NCBI GenBank assembly: GCA_035405645.1
Contig: DAONJL010000007.1
Location: forward strand, 1-58,058
Reading direction: 5' to 3'
Origin: DAONJL01 sp035405645 [NCBI: bacterium]
Lineage (GTDB): Bacteria > JAGOBX01 > DAONJL01
DNA length: 58,058 bases
The stretch's first letter is position 1; each line of letters opens with the position of its first letter. The notes beneath the pieces were generated by a model. It ran no database searches. It was not told the DNA's origin and was given only the letters and a program-made list of their open reading frames with translations. The position numbers and the translations under genes were made by a program. Positions 57,801-58,058 of this stretch are shown here, piece after piece.

Positions 57801-58057
57801 GTTATTATACTATCATAAAATACTTCATTCTTAAAGAGCCTTACTTCTGCATCGGCGATTGGATAATTATTATTATCTTTTACTACACCGCTTATTGCAA
57901 ATCCTCCCATTCCGCCGCCTACTGGCTGTAATATTATTTGTCCGATATTTACATAAGTATCATAATATCCTTCTGCGTATCTATCTACTGGCTGGTACCC
58001 ATATTTTATGACTTCTATATAATAACTATCGCCTTCACTTAAATTGAAATTAAACAT
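42815..58057 (-). CDS. Giant modular surface/secreted protein, partial (at least 5,080 aa), T9SS/FlgD-like C-terminus
   Basis: The first Met shown is internal by comparison with the second copy of its own repeat, so the true start lies beyond the window. Residues 1-137: two carboxypeptidase-regulatory-like units. 138-240: FN3-like domain. 410-439: Asp-rich calcium-loop-like insert. About 680-960: Big-1-like beta domains (V-D-E-Y-G-N). About 996-3,432: some 22 tandem repeats of about 110 residues with P-P-x-I-x-H at the start and P-G-F-x-Y-R-I-x-A-x-D-x-x-G near the end. 3,432-4,660: further Ig-like and FN3-like units with a second Asp-rich insert at 3,649-3,679. 4,665-4,820: ZU5-like domain (V-I-V-P-A-G-A). 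About 4,957-5,080: FlgD/T9SS-type-A-like C-terminal domain (Y-P-N-P-F, I-Y-D-I-T-G-N-V, W-D-G-R, G-V-Y-I-Y). Few Cys. Probably exported and elongated; adhesion or structural role inferred. Confidence 0.9.
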   Translation of the reverse strand: MFNFNLSEGDSYYIEVIKYGYQPVDRYAEGYYDTYVNIGQIILQPVGGGMGGFAISGVVKDNNNYPIADAEVRLFKNEVFYDSIITYIDGMFNFNLSEGDSYYIEVIKDGYQPVGRYAEGYYDTYIYIGQIILQPVQGQVTFFTANAYGVGLGHIMVEWNNDTNPEVEWHDIIYEQTDNTEPSFNSPMRISQIPLDTTNYEIMYLPPNTPYKIAVEGYKSDGTYPILVSKSQILFNVLSGNQGGPGGDTNIIIELKELFTNIINPNTIKPLLLFNILNNSNDTVVAKNFNINLPQPVKDIGDTISLYKDSNGDNVIDNTDYLIAEFPFDSLDYNLNIENGVELTPNDTTVLGILLTAKRNIPNSFMFDNQQLSITLNSIEIGPEQKYLSSYSMFTFKIIPKGIVAVFGAGRDDDNDGAIDEDEIDNFDNDNDFNIDEDFTDLRIGRPVNIRILAVDEYGNLSGSYQGNVSVTISSNARLINTSFGNIDGNTVSGMLDMSSFTMGPPFITIEPLEMGVFQCSIFTSDTKIQFTQSDTAEIKVGFADCVQIFIGQNNVSCTELGGYPIELEVSDNQIQVVLQTVDKMGNFVNYTGMGQINYYFDNQNRNNLYSQFGLIDDPNAYLNEFGFVVNNNIVNYTEINFTNGVATILFRPGRIAFIKHNFYVSLNNTYPSISSDIKMLPAEKAKLSVNIVNQVPGIPGDTLFVSVALCDNYGNVLLNDSSTIVNITNLQSGLTLLSAPEKTVRNGIAQFAVTAMTAGDYEATFTSTGVSSCTGIVNFVGSGTPVKLKIEMVGEPRIDNEVTIYVKVTDAGNNVIETDNTTNVNLEVLSGDNAVIYENGNEVTSYTKQVQDGIAIFSVKCKVSAYTELRASATGLYSDVINFVSRPNAAYKYNIGAIPPTQVRNGQIYLSIQAEDEYGNVDSSYRGAISIAIIEENTPKTVYISPDNYNLEEAWLNNGVAPGFAISDNQLEKVTIIVTDKAGFIHSDTKVVEFAAGTPPSITIYLPDNTIYLSEGASDVIVKASVIDNEGDLDTTTVKVILSNPNWTVPKEYIMNDEGVNGDEYAGDNIFSVMLQANDIISPYIGIRVSARDFALQQTIEPMTSLLPYTVEVRNLSAPVIEHYPIQTAILNQPINISAMVFDDNLRNVYLKYQQNPNAAEYEFIMNYEGNNLFTYELPGNLVVYPGFGYSIVAVDNSGNMTTMPMAEKFFVSVPLTGDTSNNPPIIEHTPISQTLVQNDGSVSLFANVYDNDINDYITEVALVYRSASINAPEEIYLFEQISDSVYQFNFSNFTYLINTPGFKYRIRAKDNRGATKYYPSLLNDPILVNVVTTTTIGNPPTISSVNIPSVLIANDTYMVEAEIIDDDNNIGVVELQLQRTLTSTPYKIIMATNGDNIYRALLLTSDVQEPGFLYRIYATDTEGNQTVYPPLTDNPGWVSVIEGGATGSAPSITHTPVMSVLKSDGLTINALVSDADNDLARVYVWLNVPGYGVTLEYDMQKTGDDYSVYISPAELSMPGVEYRIYAVDSAGNRTISPVLINAPNYVEVRGAATGVAPIITHQRIIEATENTDLTIRAKIEDADADEYVNVMIEIRKPELNYPITFGLMPESGTPNYTAGETYSITIPGVEVKGTGFEYRIIAVDKYGLMSSLPSITEKGYWVTIKKANAVGLPPTITYYHQLSNVIEGDSVSISAEITDVDNNLFKAFIGMMRPDLATPLIFEMQAKGNNIYEGIIPGAEVKSPGFAFKIVAVDTAGLRTEEPNAQAEPYFVMVNKGALTGSTPEIIAQKISDLTEGNDAIITAQVTDVDGDLSFIEVEFKTPLNATPSFFTMSETIAGSGSYSVIIPKTMITAPGFNYRIIATDMTGKVAFKPEITTNPYWVNVTKGQVTGNAPVITHNKISDKIENEITVITATVTDADYNLDTNAVFVEIKGFNELIASVYKMINTGGNNYSFTVPKEKVVSPGFTYRIKAVDKTKLEVYNPGIQYDPYFVNVTRKAVTGSAPEIYHSKVDKLIANKNALFTANVYDMDNNLSKVFIEFTRPTDNIPFVRTMIQDTGDKTLYKLELPANEVLEPGLNYRIVAIDTELLKTTNPEIQYAPYYVQVIKETAIGKAPVIKHNRITELLEGDTAAKIEAVITDDDNNLDRNKVIVRIKPINEASNYDIKMYFANDKFTAMIPSTIIKAPGFEYRIIAEDTSKLVANLPEIQYSPYFVSVIKPLAINAVPPVIVHQKVGDTVVGATIRFEAEITDDNLDYAIVRIKPANVATPKELIMINEGNNEYSAILSGKDVVEPGFEYKIIAFDKTGLITEDPAIGLNPYFVKIYVPLTSGAITGVAPEIFHNKLSDIILSEVTTGVELSAIVEDEDNNVGTVKAIIKQVATGNVYELLLTNSGADDYNAIIPKDWLKEPGIEYRIIAQDTEGLNTASPLLQYSPYFVNIVKSVSSGEPPIISHQKLTGEYIENNNIEITAEITDADDTITDAYLTYSYGTTALPKIISMIKVPGTQNTYRAVIKGTDVKTPGFNYRITAKDEMNNITTIPAVNEAAYFVGVKPAVISAGNPPVIYHSKVGAVNEGEAVTISAIIVDNDAANSVSKAEIEIVNAATTIKQTILMTKNGDTYTATLPMTIVRQPGFTYRIKAIDVDGNIALKPEAQYDPYFVEVTKKSTGYPPVIVHSALSDTLEGAVLKINATVTDIDDTIVSVIARVKTLFNNAEYPIPMLKTTDSIYSLTIPAGYIKEPGFEYRIEAIDAAGNKSIKPELIYPAYFVGIKKSVGNPPEISHYSIIEQIEGKDIIIKAIVRDADNNLGKVRVTYSDKSLNVGVVDMKIDSATGEYIGIIPGNKVIAPFIKYRIVAEDTTGLKTTIPDEKYDPYYVNIKGRSVPPTLTHYAVLSSLSNQKIPITAIASDSEGISKVRIYISQTGKIQEAAIYEMIKIAGNNYSFEIPATFVKAPGVFYKIEAININNLITQLPDVDKMYYIAVGSPPEIIHYTLTNVQKGIAQTITAEVRASGNDSIASVNIEVITSKGGKYLLPMTTTDGLNYIGSIPAELVQVPGFAYTITARSVSGELAINPAPPAKPYFVEVSIGSGAPPVISHSPIYEIKEGNNLVIEAEVTDDKTLAAGSVKLLFNTYENLASGKIIPMTNISGSKYSGTISKEAIGSSKAVYYAISVVDSDSNIVSYPVPPEPYVKVVVKPAEVKTVVAVEHTPVDTALAGSNVPVRVNLISGKISSISINYRRPELGSEVFNVKMEEKVDNTTGKKYYVGNIPYKTLDSKGNPVTIVTTPGLCYTIRILSDSVVKVLPEPPAEFYYVSVYGVDVGKAPVIVHNPVIESERKAILIEATVTDEDKDIANVYVSVKQKLTDEASIYKLTEKGNNKYSGPIPASIVKAPGIYYSIVAIDKKGNKTSLPDFSAVPFYINVITSSALEITSIYDGKIVNTSEITISGKVGAEDPVIINGQNINKQSGATTFSAIRTLVSGENEIRISDGIDTKVFKVIYDNTPPQSAKLLYPTKGKEVNSKWVSFNWQVVSDAVSYKLELANNSQFTNKIVVNNIIGDIYDTQLADGIYYWRIIPTDIAGNSLSPESVPVEVFVINTVVPPAPVLSQPANYIVNASMIGNGVTITGELDVTGNLYTIRLYRQVDNDGDGLVDEDPINGFDDDNDGKIDEDGIGNFIPMITVNDTTTGEFTFNNVQLLQGINHFSATAENANGISGKSKEIIIIYDNIPPAPPVITNTNKYLTTNSVKLTGIAEPNSLVSAYKVDGTNYVQVGTSVKADATNGSFEILDITFSGSQITLVAKAVDNAGNASAYSVEMTFNVITEKPAQPTFNYYTYNYGEYLNIFGTAAPFNTIMISIYNDIKAETTNYDYPTYENGAFYASIKLEQGQNIVSVYVSDKAGNISSDSTFVITSGTNKYIVINGLLEYEGNYTKESSITITGNAKGFASIPVMLNGQQLSDITVSSDGTFSKIISLPYQYNGLLFGDTEYSIYRNVFVDTIAPSINSYVKENSIFKDTQIVIKGNAYDIGSGISDILVVVNISDTYIAAYELNTGEWLIEGVILNSGNNQIKVIGIDKLNNKSEISFTITQNSSASNLSFGSITNSTAAMAGAVKAAAPRVYKAKSGEIYLEKGVKKFSSVMKNTLDIYGSAPAGAVIRLKDGSEVISTTTLSQAVENDLLKSIDVSTLSEKEYTVELAAGDNTISYNVYVDKTAPTLVIPEIESPTKEEKITITGQASDNKEFTLMMAINGNDTKEISVNNDGSFTLNIDLTEAEPIVVFVEAVDEAGHTSYLSELMEGINLITFIAQDQFGNYNIERRLVVCDNQPPQIIYLYPGDDPTTLYKNEGFINELTPLVSAKLNGTGSTIDAASISLKINEEAKTEYSYDDIDGLKYHMSSAISEGEDNTIELNVKDSVGNAAPTRKSIFRADVNKPVAGTISVDGKTGEIITNNKYPLISCDVSDQAGSNPTGIADYDLSITFEREEDGLLVVGSQDALHFIAGDEYDRTGKVTYLPIQELEDGSYEIKLVVKDKAGNAYEDEVSNKYKSQRFVLDSKPPVIDVFAMPDGNNLNVYAFIETHNDLASVPILYRYSNGILAETKVMTLNSANSDEIFGDEYDYVFENLTDSDFYVEVKGADRAGNIGVGVAGIKSGLVVASETTVIENIQGAKVIVPAGAMSDNAKITITPATVERKDKVSGAIKRFVMVKNRSGIKLAPSFSSSAADTELEAVGTAYNFNFASSIATGKNVEINISYAAFSNMVNIEKLALYKFNESTNKWDYVAGYKENKVDKNLKVVKAEVNEGGIYGLFTDQTPPSGAALAIRKEDWGSKSLRLFKVSDNGSGIDEQSAVVIVETQNGEQLVLSKKASKIKQAAGIKFGAINSISIDNEGYVYVNLPQDVEFAYGVKNAPSQSGSSSNANDYYVLASLTIADKQGNIFAYAPSFVVTDSATSFLDADSTFNYPNPFPYGRNYGSAANVDNIPAGSTRFTFNVQTGKTTIITIKIYDITGNVVYQMSGAARGDGKGEVIQTFEWDGRNSDGKLVGNGVYIYVVEGVNPLTGETKRVIKKLAVLR
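47760..55070 (-). repeat. Tandem coding repeat array, about 22 units of about 330 bp
   Basis: Within the giant gene. Each unit encodes a beta-sandwich-like domain that starts with P-P/A-P-x-I-x-H, has an acidic D-x-D-x-x-L patch, and ends with P-G-F-x-Y-R-I-x-A-x-D-x-x-G and Y-F-V-x-V. Motif sites recur about every 325-350 bp, for example near 49815, 50137, 50465, 50800, 51150, 51470, 51810, 52135, 52470, 52805, 53135, 53480, 53805, 54135 and 54485. Units are diverged from each other, so the array is old and not recently homogenised. Not a CRISPR: no short spacers. Confidence 0.85.
57651..57788 (-). repeat. 138-bp near-identical direct repeat, copy A
   Basis: Matches 57921-58058 with about five mismatches by eye; period 270 bp (90 codons). 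Encodes the second half of a carboxypeptidase-regulatory-like unit (Y-Y-I-E-V-I-K-x-G-Y-Q-P-V). Confidence 0.9.
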
Positions 58058-58058
58058 T
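57921..58058 (-). repeat. 138-bp near-identical direct repeat, copy B, cut by the window edge
   Basis: Second copy of the unit at 57651-57788; it reaches the last base of the window, so more copies may follow upstream of the giant gene's visible part. Confidence 0.9.

Noticed and set aside
1-58058. Prophage, insertion sequence or integron
   Set aside because: No integrase, phage structural gene, intact transposase or terminal inverted repeat seen; only the decayed Rpn-like remnant hints at mobility.

Overview
The window is a very AT-rich stretch of bacterial chromosome that is densely packed with genes and uses the standard code: TAA and TGA both act as stops (TGA ends yebC and rsmB). The organism looks like a Gram-negative (diderm) bacterium. 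The window carries a LolD/LolC-E lipoprotein-export pair, a PpiD/SurA-type periplasmic foldase, beta-barrel outer-membrane proteins, a PorV/PorQ-family barrel, a heptosyltransferase-type GT9 enzyme and a PilB/GspE ATPase. The mix of a serine-palmitoyltransferase-like enzyme, a squalene/phytoene-synthase-like enzyme, NtrC-type regulation and a giant protein ending in an FlgD/T9SS-type-A-like C-terminal domain suggests a little-studied, probably uncultured lineage rather than a model proteobacterium. I cannot place it further without a search. Strong GGAGG-type Shine-Dalgarno sites precede many genes.

Layout. 1-3.8 kb (minus): a GT39-like membrane glycosyltransferase with a prematurely ended C-terminus, then a Na/phosphate symporter fused to an exported Ig-like domain and a PhoU domain, with a small helical protein. 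4.0-7.1 kb (plus): a histidine kinase / sigma-54 activator pair. 7.1-19.7 kb (minus): a run of 14 nearly contiguous genes: PPIase, serine palmitoyltransferase-like, GNAT-like acyltransferase, LolC/E, LolD, squalene-synthase-like, def, fmt, CpsB-like PHP phosphatase, ArgA-like acetyltransferase, metK, membrane protein, trxA, birA. 19.9-25.1 kb: a signalling block. It has two stand-alone CheY-like regulators, each directly preceded by a ~60-aa protein, and an opposing operon of TPR protein, CheR and a GAF-GGDEF diguanylate cyclase, with one tRNA-Arg(ACG).

25.1-36.7 kb (plus): dnaJ, a ComEC-like metallo-beta-lactamase protein, an NTP-transferase-5-like protein, prmC, an unknown protein, GT9, PilB/GspE ATPase, HAD hydrolase, beta-barrel protein, TPR protein, rsmB and a low-molecular-weight phosphatase. 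36.7-37.2 kb: the decayed, internally deleted remains of an Rpn/PD-(D/E)XK 'transposase'-family gene. 37.2-39.6 kb (minus): trpF, a lipid kinase, an unlisted 51-aa ORF and yebC.

39.9-58.1 kb (minus) is the most unusual part. It holds a FecR-domain/Ig-repeat exported protein, a PorV/PorQ-family barrel, and a single open reading frame of at least 5,080 codons that runs off the end of the window. That protein has about 22 diverged tandem repeats of roughly 110 residues, calcium-loop-like acidic inserts, carboxypeptidase-regulatory-like repeats, a ZU5-like domain and a T9SS/FlgD-like C-terminal domain. The arrangement suggests a dedicated export and display locus for a giant surface or secreted fibre.
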